Notes under the pieces: model-generated | The model's database searches: none | What the model saw: only the letters and a program-made list of their open reading frames with translations | Told to the model about the DNA's origin: nothing | Assembly (NCBI GenBank): GCA_947488305.1 | Contig: CANKZM010000001.1 | Location: forward strand, 62,001-126,000 | Direction of reading: 5' to 3' | Length of the DNA stretch: 64,000 nucleotides | Origin: an uncultured Roseobacter sp. | GTDB taxonomy: Bacteria > Pseudomonadota > Alphaproteobacteria > Rhodobacterales > Rhodobacteraceae | In this document: positions 46,186 through 53,855 of the stretch, one piece after another | Numbering within the stretch: the first letter of the stretch is position 1 | Layout: the number at the start of each line of letters is the position of its first letter | Translations under genes and position numbers: made by a program

Positions 46186-47811
46186 TCATTCGCCGTCACC
46201 GCCGTCACCCGCCGGGGGTGGAACGTATGCTCCGGGCGCTTGAGGCACAGGCGCGTTCAGGGCGGTTGCGATCTGGTGGTACTGGCGCGCAAGGTCGGCC
46301 CAGCTATCCGGCGGTTGCAACTTGCTGGCGTCACCTCCTCTCGCACGAATGGCGGCCATAAGCCCAGCCACGCCTGCGCCAACCGCGGCCCGATCATCGC
46401 CGCCGATGGGTTTGACCCTGCGGTTTTCGATCACCACGGCGGGCGTTTGCCGCCCGGTTTGGCCGACCTTGTCGACCAGTTCCGCGCTCCACGGGTTCAC
46501 GGCATTGTCATAGACGTAATCCGACTTGCCCTTCAGCACGGCATCAATATAGCCGCCGACCGTCGGGCCGCGGGCGGCTCCTCTCTTGCTTGAATAGGCT
46601 TGGATGAGGAGGTCATCTGCATTGGTACCGGTCCTGGTCAGCAGTTCGCCTTTCATAAAGGCGCGATGGCCCGCATTGCGGACAGCGGTTCGCGAATACC
46701 CCCGCAGCTTGTTGCGCACGGTGGCCAGCGAGGTCTTGAAGAAGACCTGTCCGATCAGGTTCTTGAGCAACCTGTTGGCTTGTGTCCGGCCGGGCGTGTT
46801 GTGCTTGCCGGCGAGGATGTAGTTGGCAATCAGCGCGAGCAGGCCCATGACTTCGCGGGTCTCGTAGTCGATCCGTTCGTGCCGTGTGGGTTTGTCGGCG
46901 CTGATGTCACCAGTGTCCTTGTGCTCGTAGCGCCGCGCGCGTGTCTCCGGGTCGCGGGTCTTGCGGTAGCCGCTGGGCAGGGAGCGGGAGGTCCCGTCGG
47001 CTTCGGCGGCTTTCAGGCGTGCGCGCAGGCCGTCGAAAACATCGCCCGACAGAGTGGCCGATTGCGTGAAGCGTTCTTCATCGGCACGTGAGTTGCTCAT
47101 CTCGGCTGTGGCAAGATGTTGCATATATTGCGGGACGGCACCAAGTTTGATGCCCATCGTTTCCTGCACGTAGCCATTGGCGGACTGGCCCGGGACACCG
47201 GGCGCTCCCGCGAAAAGGTTAAAGCCCGACTTGGCAGCGGTCGAATTCACGTTGGCAACACTGCTGAGCAGCTTGGGGGTGTCTGCGCCTGCGCCCAAGG
47301 CGGTTGCGGTATCGGCCATCCGCTGCATCTTTGCGGCAACCTCGTCTTCCGATTCTTGAGATTCATCGAAGGGCGGATCGGTGACCAACTCGATGATCGG
47401 GCCACCGCTTACATAGCTCTTGAAGGGCCCCACGTGGTCAAGATGCAGCGCGAAGCCCGCGCCTTTCCCGAGGATGGGCATTTTCTTGATCCGGGGGTCG
47501 GGTGCGTCGTAGGGCGGATTCGGAACGCGGGCGGTCGGTTGTTTTGCAGCCGTGGCCATCACGCGGGTCTCGATTTCGAAGCCAAATTTACCTTGAATGG
47601 GCGCGTCGCCACCTGTCGGGGGCGGCATCGGCAAGGCGTCCGCGCGGGTGTTGGCCATCTGTTGCAGGGCGTTGAGGCCCTGGCTGACGGCCCCTTGGTC
47701 CGCCGCGCTCTTGAGATCGTCCAGGTTCCCGGGTGCACGCTGTCCCAAGCCACTTCGCGGCGTCCGGGGCGCAGGTGTCGGGCGTGCGGGTGTGGGCGGT
47801 TTGCGAATCAT
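46186..47811 (-). CDS. 541-aa protein resembling eCIS/polymorphic-toxin cargo
   Basis: A Pro-rich N-terminus (residues 1-30) precedes an ALQQMANTRAD motif and QGKFGFEIETRV (about 73-84), then HLDHVG...IIELVTDPPFDE (about 124-150). Such short ALQ-MAN runs followed by GKFGFEIE-type domains are, to my recollection, found in proteins linked with extracellular contractile injection systems or DUF4157 proteins. The FEIE...ELV-P pattern also recalls amidoligase/GCS-fold enzymes. The remaining part is helical, ending in a Pro-rich tail. No signal peptide is seen. No injection-system gene lies nearby. Function is unknown. Confidence 0.6.
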   Translation of the reverse strand: MIRKPPTPARPTPAPRTPRSGLGQRAPGNLDDLKSAADQGAVSQGLNALQQMANTRADALPMPPPTGGDAPIQGKFGFEIETRVMATAAKQPTARVPNPPYDAPDPRIKKMPILGKGAGFALHLDHVGPFKSYVSGGPIIELVTDPPFDESQESEDEVAAKMQRMADTATALGAGADTPKLLSSVANVNSTAAKSGFNLFAGAPGVPGQSANGYVQETMGIKLGAVPQYMQHLATAEMSNSRADEERFTQSATLSGDVFDGLRARLKAAEADGTSRSLPSGYRKTRDPETRARRYEHKDTGDISADKPTRHERIDYETREVMGLLALIANYILAGKHNTPGRTQANRLLKNLIGQVFFKTSLATVRNKLRGYSRTAVRNAGHRAFMKGELLTRTGTNADDLLIQAYSSKRGAARGPTVGGYIDAVLKGKSDYVYDNAVNPWSAELVDKVGQTGRQTPAVVIENRRVKPIGGDDRAAVGAGVAGLMAAIRARGGDASKLQPPDSWADLARQYHQIATALNAPVPQAPGAYVPPPAGDGGDGE

Positions 47812-47831
47812 GGCACCTCTACCGGTGATTG

Positions 47832-48077
47832 AACTCTACGGCAGCTGTTCGATCAAGAACTCACCGTCCAGGCTGGTGCGCTTGGGCGCTCGTCCGATTT
47901 CCGATACAGCAGTGCATTTTGTGAATCGGCGCTGAAGCAGCCTCGATTTCTTAATGGTAAGAATATCACCCATTGGCATAAAACTTGTTCACTGAATTTA
48001 GTCACATTTAACCAATTCTGCTCTTTGGGCACTGCCTGCTAAGCTGACAGCGCAGGTAAGCAACAACAGGGTAGACT
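47832..48077. other. gap upstream of the 541-aa gene
   Basis: About 245 bases containing the presumable promoter of the 541-aa gene. AT-rich around 47940-48010. No gene or repeat recognised. Confidence 0.4.
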
Positions 48078-48254
48078 GTGTCTGACGCAGAGAGAATTAG
48101 ACGGCTGGAAAAGCTGCTCGCCGACTACGTGATGCGCTACGGAGCAACGTCCGAGGCAAACGCGTATTTTGCCGATATGGCGCGCTTGAGTGAGACGAGT
48201 AGGTCTGAAGCACCAGATGGTAAGTCGAGCCGGTCTCAGAGTGGACCATCTTGA
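48078..48254 (+). CDS. possible 58-aa small protein
   Basis: A GTG-initiated frame with AGGG 6 bases upstream. The product begins MSDAERIRRLEKLLADYVMR and has a helical, charged N-terminal half and a Ser-rich tail, with protein-like composition. No known family. After the TGA the same frame continues for 32 codons, so it may be part of a longer broken gene. Confidence 0.4.
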   Translation: MSDAERIRRLEKLLADYVMRYGATSEANAYFADMARLSETSRSEAPDGKSSRSQSGPS

Positions 48255-48456
48255 CGGATCGTTAGCGAAGCCGAGCTTGTCCCGGAATGTGTTGTACTGC
48301 ACGAGGGCCATTCGAAACCAGTTCCCATAATTCCCAACATTGACGCAGATTGAGGTCTACGTTTTTGCAGAAGCCTGCTCCCCGCCGTGCCTCAGTTTCG
48401 CAATCGAGGGCGGTGGCCTTTATTCCTTTTGGAGAACAAACAGAAAGTAAGAAGCG

Positions 48457-48579
48457 ATGACGGGAGCAGAGTTTCAAGAGGGCATGACCAAGCAAGTCGA
48501 CTTTTTGGCCAATGAGGGTGCACTCTTTGTTGCTGGCGACGCCAACGCTTGTGAGCTGTATAACCTGATGTTTCCGTAA
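48457..48579 (+). CDS. possible 40-aa small ORF
   Basis: ATG to TAA, product beginning MTGAEFQEGMTKQVDFLANE and ending NACELYNLMFP. No family known and only a weak upstream ribosome binding site. It may be a remnant. Listed because the surrounding 400 bases have no other candidate. Confidence 0.25.
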   Translation: MTGAEFQEGMTKQVDFLANEGALFVAGDANACELYNLMFP

Positions 48580-48674
48580 ATTAGCGCGGAAGAATTGGCA
48601 GTTTCACTGTCCTACGGAAGACGGGTGCGAATTAGTCCGCAAGCACCGTCTAACCGGTGTTGCAATAGCACGGC

Positions 48675-49715
48675 CTATTCTGCAGCCTGCGACTCTGCTG
48701 TTTCGCTTTTGATCGCACGCTCAAGCATCAGGCGAAACGTCTTGGCACCGGCATCCAGCCCCATGTCAATGTGCGGGGTTGTGGCATGCTTCATGCCCAG
48801 ATGCACCTTTTCAAGGATATCCTTGTCTTCCATGAAGGCCATTCGCGCGCCATCGTTCATGAACTTTGACACTTCGGTGTCATTGGGCCGCCCATTACGG
48901 TGCTGTACCCAGAAGTACCGCGAGCGATCCTCGTCTATCGGCGTCATGAAGTTGTAGCTGATGTTGATAAATGTCTTTTCCACCGGTGGGCGATCATAGC
49001 CCCCCGTGCCAACGGGCGTGTAGATTGATTTGTTCAGTCCAATGGCGGGCAGACACATCTCGTAATGCTGAAGTCGGTCACAATTGCCTTCGAACTCAAC
49101 GACATTGGCGTAATAGGGCGAGGGCGGTCGGTCAGCGATCCAGCGAGACACGATGACCCCCCGGTCGGTTTTGGTCAGATCCAGAGGTTCATCATCGGTA
49201 CCGGCCCCCGCAAAGGAACTGACGTGCACCCAGGCCACGTGCGACGGGTCCAATAGATTGTCGCAGATCCAAAGATAGTGACAGTCGATGTCCATCACGC
49301 CGCCATCGGTAAGACCCCATGACGGGTTGTCAAAATTTTCAATCGGGAAGATATCGTCAGGATTGGCAAGATCAGGGTCGCCCATCCATATCCAGGTAAA
49401 CCGATAGCGGTCTACGACGGGGTAGGATTTCACAACCGCCCGCCGCGGAATTGAATCCGCTTGGGTCGGGGCTGCGACACAGGTGCCCGAACAGTCAAAC
49501 GTCAGCCCGTGATAGCCACACTCAACGGTGTCTCCCTTGAGAGCACCATCACTCAGAGGCAACTTGCGGTGCGGGCAGGCGTTTTCCAGCGCCACGGGCC
49601 TGCCGTCTTGCTGACGGTACATCACGATGTTTTCGCCCAAGAATGTCTCAGCCCGCAGCTCTCGCCCGATATCTTTGCTCCAAGCTGCAACATACCAACA
49701 GTTTTTCAAGAACAT
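48675..49715 (-). CDS. Rieske non-heme iron oxygenase, alpha subunit
   Basis: About 346 aa when started at 49715 (MFLKNCWYVAAWSKDIG, the usual N-terminus of the VanA-like group); the frame is open to 49784. The Rieske cluster is C-x-H-x17-C-x2-H (ACPHRKLPL ... ECGYHG, about residues 46-70). The mononuclear-iron facial triad lies around NLLDPSHVAWVH (His, His) and a later Asp. Such enzymes hydroxylate or demethylate aromatic or N-methyl substrates. A separate ferredoxin is encoded at 53039. It shares an operator motif with the LysR/M29 promoter. Confidence 0.9.
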   Translation of the reverse strand: MFLKNCWYVAAWSKDIGRELRAETFLGENIVMYRQQDGRPVALENACPHRKLPLSDGALKGDTVECGYHGLTFDCSGTCVAAPTQADSIPRRAVVKSYPVVDRYRFTWIWMGDPDLANPDDIFPIENFDNPSWGLTDGGVMDIDCHYLWICDNLLDPSHVAWVHVSSFAGAGTDDEPLDLTKTDRGVIVSRWIADRPPSPYYANVVEFEGNCDRLQHYEMCLPAIGLNKSIYTPVGTGGYDRPPVEKTFINISYNFMTPIDEDRSRYFWVQHRNGRPNDTEVSKFMNDGARMAFMEDKDILEKVHLGMKHATTPHIDMGLDAGAKTFRLMLERAIKSETAESQAAE

Positions 49716-49801
49716 GGGGCCCGCTCTCATTCCAGATTGAAAGTTACCTTCAGTATGTTCAAAAAACCGGCCTGCTGCCATCATAGATTGTTAATTTGAG
49801 G

Positions 49802-49818
49802 TATTAGAATCTCTAATT
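49802..49818 (-). promoter_or_regulatory. LysR operator copy upstream of the Rieske gene
   Basis: TATTAG-AATCT-CTAATT. The inner ATTAG-N5-CTAAT is identical to that at 50740-50754. It overlaps the LysR stop codon, about 87-103 bases upstream of the Rieske start. T-N11-A geometry fits LysR. Confidence 0.6.
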
Positions 49819-50739
49819 CTCGTGATGGCGGGGTGGCGGTATGTCTGCCTGTTGCGCGGCTTGTTCCAATATCCAATCCCGAAACACTGAAATGCGCTCC
49901 GATGTGGGTGCGTCTTCGCGTTGGACCAGCCAATAGCTGAGGGGTGATCGGGTGATCTGCGGGAAGGGGCGCACCAATTGACCGGACATCAGCGCATCAA
50001 TGACCAGAGGTTCCCGCCCCAGAGCGACACCAAGCCCTGCGATGGCTGCCTGTACAATCATGTTTGACTGGCCCAATTGCCGTGTCTTGCGGGGCGCAGG
50101 CGCCGTAAGGCCACAGGCGCGTGCCCAGAAATCCCAAGTGGGGCTGGCGGTTCCGTGGTGAAGGTTTTCATCCATCAGCAAAGTCTGTTGCCACATATCC
50201 TCGATTTTGGTGATCCGGGGAAGCAAGGCAGGAGCGCAGACCGGGAACAGCCGTTCGTGCATAAGGCGTTCGGCCTGCGCACCGGGGAAATCCCCGACAC
50301 CGTATCTGATGCCGACATCGGCGCCTCCGCCAAAGGGCGCTTCACCTGTGTCTGTGGCGATGGAGACTGATAGTTCAGGATGCGCCAGATCAAAGTGAAG
50401 CAGCCGCGGAAACAGCCAGTTGAAGGCAAAGCCAGGCAGGCACGAAACGACGATCGTCCGGTCTGTTTTAGCTTTGTCACGCAGATGCGTACAAACGTCT
50501 GAGACGCGGCCCAACCCGTCGCGGATTGCACGCGCCAGATGTTCGCCCTCCTGCGTCGGGCGAGAGTAGCGCGCGCCCCGCACTAACAAGGCCTGACCCA
50601 GCCATTCCTCCAGGGCTTTGACGTGTTGGCTGACGGCGCTTTGGCTGACACCCAATTCATCCGCTGCGGCGGAGAATCCTGACAGTCGAACAACCGCCTC
50701 AAAGGCGCGCAGGGCCGAATACGGGAGGTTCACAATCAT
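49813..50739 (-). CDS. LysR-type regulator (GcvA-like)
   Basis: A 308-aa regulator if started at 50739 (MIVNLPYSALRAFEAVVRLS, a typical GcvA-like start); an ATG at 50763 is possible. Helix-turn-helix SAAADELGVSQSAVSQHVKA (about residues 22-41) and a type II effector domain to the C-terminus. It lies between the Rieske gene and the divergent M29-type gene. Identical palindromic sequences at both its ends suggest that it regulates both. Confidence 0.88.
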   Translation of the reverse strand: MIVNLPYSALRAFEAVVRLSGFSAAADELGVSQSAVSQHVKALEEWLGQALLVRGARYSRPTQEGEHLARAIRDGLGRVSDVCTHLRDKAKTDRTIVVSCLPGFAFNWLFPRLLHFDLAHPELSVSIATDTGEAPFGGGADVGIRYGVGDFPGAQAERLMHERLFPVCAPALLPRITKIEDMWQQTLLMDENLHHGTASPTWDFWARACGLTAPAPRKTRQLGQSNMIVQAAIAGLGVALGREPLVIDALMSGQLVRPFPQITRSPLSYWLVQREDAPTSERISVFRDWILEQAAQQADIPPPRHHEN

Positions 50740-50755
50740 ATTAGCCAACCTAATA
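50739..50755 (+). promoter_or_regulatory. LysR operator copy between LysR and M29-type gene
   Basis: TATTAG-CCAAC-CTAATA is a perfect 6-5-6 inverted repeat. Its core is the same ATTAG-N5-CTAAT as upstream of the Rieske gene. It overlaps or closely precedes the LysR start and lies about 81 bases upstream of the M29-type start. Confidence 0.65.
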
Positions 50756-50835
50756 CGGCTCATAAATACTTTCAAATGTTATGCGCCTGTCTGCGGCCCT
50801 ATCATCAAACACGCGTTGTGCGTGAGGGGAGTTAC

Positions 50836-51948
50836 ATGTCAGATTTCACACCCGAACAAGGTGCGAGAAACCTTCTGACCAATTGTGCCAGGGCCGTGGC
50901 CGGCGATCGGCTGCTGATCGCCTATGAGCCGCCGGAGTTTGGATATTTCGACGCTGACGCGGTCAAGATCGTCGCGGATGCCGCCAAGTCACTGGGATTG
51001 CACGTAGATTCAGTTGACGTCGGGTTTGATCCTGACACCCCGCACTTGCGCCCAGAACTGCTCCAACACTTCGAGGCAGCTGACATTATTCTTTTCCTTG
51101 CGCGCCTTGGTGATCAACTGCGGTTTTCCGAAATGCCAAAAGGCAAGAAGATCATCGTCAGCTTTGCGCTGAACCGTGCGTTGTTTGGATCGGGATTCTC
51201 CAATGGGCACCACGATGCGTTTGTGAAAATCAAGGACGGTATCAACTCTGTACTGGCACAGGCTGATGATGTCCGGATCAGCTGCCGATTGGGAACTGAG
51301 GTGCGCGGGCGGCCTGTTATGAACCCGAGTGAGGCGGGGGATACCTCAATATTACGGTTCCCCATGTCGATCTTCACCCCTGTTCCAGGCTACACCTTTT
51401 CGGGACGCGTGGCAGTGACCTTTCTGACCGGCACCGGGTCCCGTTACTATGACAACTACAATATTGAGTTCGACAGCCCGATTTTTGCGATCATGCAGAA
51501 TGGCAGGCTAACGCATTTTGAAGGCCCCGCATCAGAGGTTGCCAAAGCCGAAGCGCAGTATGACCGGGTTGCAGGGATGTATGGGATTGACCGGAATTTT
51601 GTGCATTCGTGGCATGCCGGCATTCATCCGGGGTGCAGTTACCCATGGGATATGCGGGAAAACTTTGAACAATGGGGTGGTTCGGCCTTTGGCAATCCAC
51701 GGATCTTGCATTTTCATACCTGCGGAGCCTATGCGCCGGGCGAGATTAGTTGGAACGTCATTGATCCGACGATTCATATTGATGGCATCCCCTTTTGGGA
51801 GTCCGGGGTTTTCCGGGCAGATAGATTGCCGCAAGGGCCGGAAATCCTGTCAGATTATCCGTGCGCTGCCGCATTGTTTGCGAACCCTGGATTGGAGATC
51901 GGGCTGGACGCAGTAGGCCGAAGCGATAGAGAAATGGTATGCCTCTAG
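50836..51948 (+). CDS. M29-family metallopeptidase-like protein, possible NicX-type dioxygenase
   Basis: A 370-aa cytoplasmic protein; GGGGAG before the ATG. The overall pattern is that of the thermophilic aminopeptidase (M29) superfamily, which also holds the Fe(II) ring-opening 2,5-dihydroxypyridine dioxygenase NicX. Candidate metal ligands lie in NYNIEFDSP, WHAGIHPG and HFHTCG. In a Rieske/ferredoxin/demethylase cluster, a ring-cleaving oxygenase is more plausible than a peptidase. That is an inference, and peptidase or hydrolase activity cannot be excluded. Confidence 0.7.
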   Translation: MSDFTPEQGARNLLTNCARAVAGDRLLIAYEPPEFGYFDADAVKIVADAAKSLGLHVDSVDVGFDPDTPHLRPELLQHFEAADIILFLARLGDQLRFSEMPKGKKIIVSFALNRALFGSGFSNGHHDAFVKIKDGINSVLAQADDVRISCRLGTEVRGRPVMNPSEAGDTSILRFPMSIFTPVPGYTFSGRVAVTFLTGTGSRYYDNYNIEFDSPIFAIMQNGRLTHFEGPASEVAKAEAQYDRVAGMYGIDRNFVHSWHAGIHPGCSYPWDMRENFEQWGGSAFGNPRILHFHTCGAYAPGEISWNVIDPTIHIDGIPFWESGVFRADRLPQGPEILSDYPCAAALFANPGLEIGLDAVGRSDREMVCL

Positions 51949-52099
51949 GGTCAGCGCCTCTTGATTTCGCTGTGCTATATTGCTTAGAATTAACCTCAAT
52001 GAAGCCAGGGGTGAGCCTGCTTTCATGGTACGGAGCACTCCGGTCTCCGGCGTCGATTGAGCAACATAAAACCAATCGGCATGATCTACGGAAAATCAC

Positions 52100-53035
52100 A
52101 TGACACAACCGATTGTTACGCCGCTGACTCAGGCTTTAGCAGAAGGCAAGCTGACGCGCGAAGAACTCAAATCCTTTATGCAGCGCTCTGACGCGCCTGC
52201 CTTGCGCCGACTGGTGCTTTGGGTGCTGGTGCTGATTGCCACGACCTCGTTGGTGACCCTGGCTTGGGACTCCTGGTTGATTTGGCCAGCAATGTTCATT
52301 CATGGGGTGGTGTTGGTGCATCATTTCTCTTTGCAGCATGAATGTGTGCATTACACCGTGTTTCGGACGCGCTGGCTGAACGATCTGGTCGGGCAAATCT
52401 GCGGGCTGATTCTGATCCTGCCGCATCGATTCTTTCGATATGAACATTGCGATCACCACACCTATACGCAGATTGAGGGGAACGATCCGGAACTGGTGCC
52501 CCTGCCCAAATCACTGGGCGCCTACCTGCTTTATCTCTCGGCGCTGCCCTATTGGCGTAGCAAGTTTACTGAAGTGGCGAGGCACGCGATGGGCAATCTG
52601 AATGCGGTTGAGCGGCGGTTCATTCCAAAGGAGGCGCAAAGGCACGTTTTTTGGGACGCGCGGATGATGCTGGGGGTTTATGCGATTTTTTTCCTTGGAA
52701 TGGCTGTCACCGGTTGGTGGGGGTTGATCTGGTATTGGCTTATCCCGCTTTTTCTTGGTGAACCCGTGATGCGCTTCATCCGCATGACCGAGCATGTCGG
52801 TCGCCCAACCGTGGCGCAGATGTCTGAGAACACGCGGACCAATATCGTGTCGAAACCCTGGCAGTTTTTATGCTGGAACATGAACTATCACGCCGAGCAT
52901 CATTATGTGGCCTCTGTTCCCTATCACGCATTACCGCGCCTGCATGAAAAGTTGAAAGACCACATTCATGTTGAAAAAGGTGGCTATCTGGCAGCACATC
53001 GGGAAATTCTGCGGCAAGTCATGGCGCAGGCCTGA
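52100..53035 (+). CDS. fatty-acid-desaturase-fold membrane di-iron enzyme
   Basis: A 311-aa inner-membrane protein with four or more hydrophobic segments and the three histidine boxes of the desaturase/hydroxylase superfamily: HHFSLQHECVH, EHCDHHTYTQ and NYHAEHHY. It needs an electron donor, and a Rieske ferredoxin gene follows after 3 bases. True fatty-acid desaturation is possible, but the cluster context suggests oxidation of the imported small molecule. The 150-base gap before it has no clear copy of the ATTAG-N5-CTAAT motif. Confidence 0.85.
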   Translation: MTQPIVTPLTQALAEGKLTREELKSFMQRSDAPALRRLVLWVLVLIATTSLVTLAWDSWLIWPAMFIHGVVLVHHFSLQHECVHYTVFRTRWLNDLVGQICGLILILPHRFFRYEHCDHHTYTQIEGNDPELVPLPKSLGAYLLYLSALPYWRSKFTEVARHAMGNLNAVERRFIPKEAQRHVFWDARMMLGVYAIFFLGMAVTGWWGLIWYWLIPLFLGEPVMRFIRMTEHVGRPTVAQMSENTRTNIVSKPWQFLCWNMNYHAEHHYVASVPYHALPRLHEKLKDHIHVEKGGYLAAHREILRQVMAQA

Positions 53036-53038
53036 GCG

Positions 53039-53356
53039 ATGCCGGGTGAGAAAAAGTGGCGCGACGTGATTGACGTTTCCGCATTGGAAGAGAAATGGGT
53101 GACGAGGGTAGATCTGGGCACGCGCAAATTGGCGATCTATGACACGCCGACGGGCTATTACGCGTCATTGGCGTTATGCAATCACGGCGGTGCGGACCTG
53201 TGTGATGGCTATTTCGACGGTCACATCATTGAGTGCCCCTTGCATCAGGGCGCCTTTGACGTGCGCGATGGCCATCCTGTCTGTGCGCCTGCGACCCGCC
53301 GCATGCGGGTTTTTGAAACGCGGGTTGAGAATGGAATGCTTCAGATCAAGGCCTGA
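53039..53356 (+). CDS. Rieske-type ferredoxin
   Basis: A 105-aa soluble [2Fe-2S] protein with both ligand pairs, CNHGGADL (about residue 47) and CPLHQGAF (about 66), and the Rieske loop between them. It should pass electrons to the desaturase-fold enzyme just upstream and/or to the Rieske oxygenase at 48675, since no dedicated reductase is present in the cluster. Its end faces the soxG end 3 bases away. Confidence 0.88.
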   Translation: MPGEKKWRDVIDVSALEEKWVTRVDLGTRKLAIYDTPTGYYASLALCNHGGADLCDGYFDGHIIECPLHQGAFDVRDGHPVCAPATRRMRVFETRVENGMLQIKA

Positions 53357-53359
53357 CCC

Positions 53360-53854
53360 TCAAGCCATGGCACGGGTCAGAAAGTCTTCGATCATGTTGC
53401 CAAAGCTCTGCTCGACCGCGCATTCAAAGCCACCCTCGCAACGCAGGACCAGCGCCTTGATGCCAAAGAATTCAGTATAGCTGACAGCATCCGGGCCAAA
53501 GACAGTGGCGTGCAAATCAAGTGTGCAACCGATTGACATCACCTCCAGGGCATCGGGGCCAGTGATCCGAAAGAACGTTTGGGTATCCGACACCCGCACG
53601 ATGGAGATTTCGGCAGGGGCATCTTGCGGCCTTAAGGTTTCGCTCAGCGCGGCCTCATTTTGCAAATCATCCCGCAAAAGCCAGCGATTTGGGCCGATAT
53701 GGCACAAGGCGGCGCTGCCCCGACGTTTCAACCTGCTGGGACCATTGGGGAATTCCAATGTGTCCTTGCTCCAGGCGGCCAGCGCCTCTTTTGGGCCCTT
53801 GAGGTCGAACAAGGCATAGATCGGCAAGCGATCAATCCGGGCATCATACGGCAT
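53360..53854 (-). CDS. soxG: sarcosine oxidase gamma subunit
   Basis: A 164-aa protein started at the ATG one base after the soxA stop; longer in-frame starts at 53887 and 53908 overlap soxA. SoxG family features: LFDLKGPKEALAAW near the N-terminus and RVSDTQTFFRITGPDALEVM in the core. It is the smallest accessory/folding and complex subunit of heterotetrameric sarcosine oxidase. Last gene of the soxBDAG operon, as usual. Confidence 0.88.
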   Translation of the reverse strand: MPYDARIDRLPIYALFDLKGPKEALAAWSKDTLEFPNGPSRLKRRGSAALCHIGPNRWLLRDDLQNEAALSETLRPQDAPAEISIVRVSDTQTFFRITGPDALEVMSIGCTLDLHATVFGPDAVSYTEFFGIKALVLRCEGGFECAVEQSFGNMIEDFLTRAMA

Positions 53855-53855
53855 A

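Noticed and set aside
47116-47832. 238-codon plus-strand frame opposite the 541-aa gene
   Set aside because: Composition is of an antisense frame, and the minus strand has the coherent FGFEIE-containing protein.
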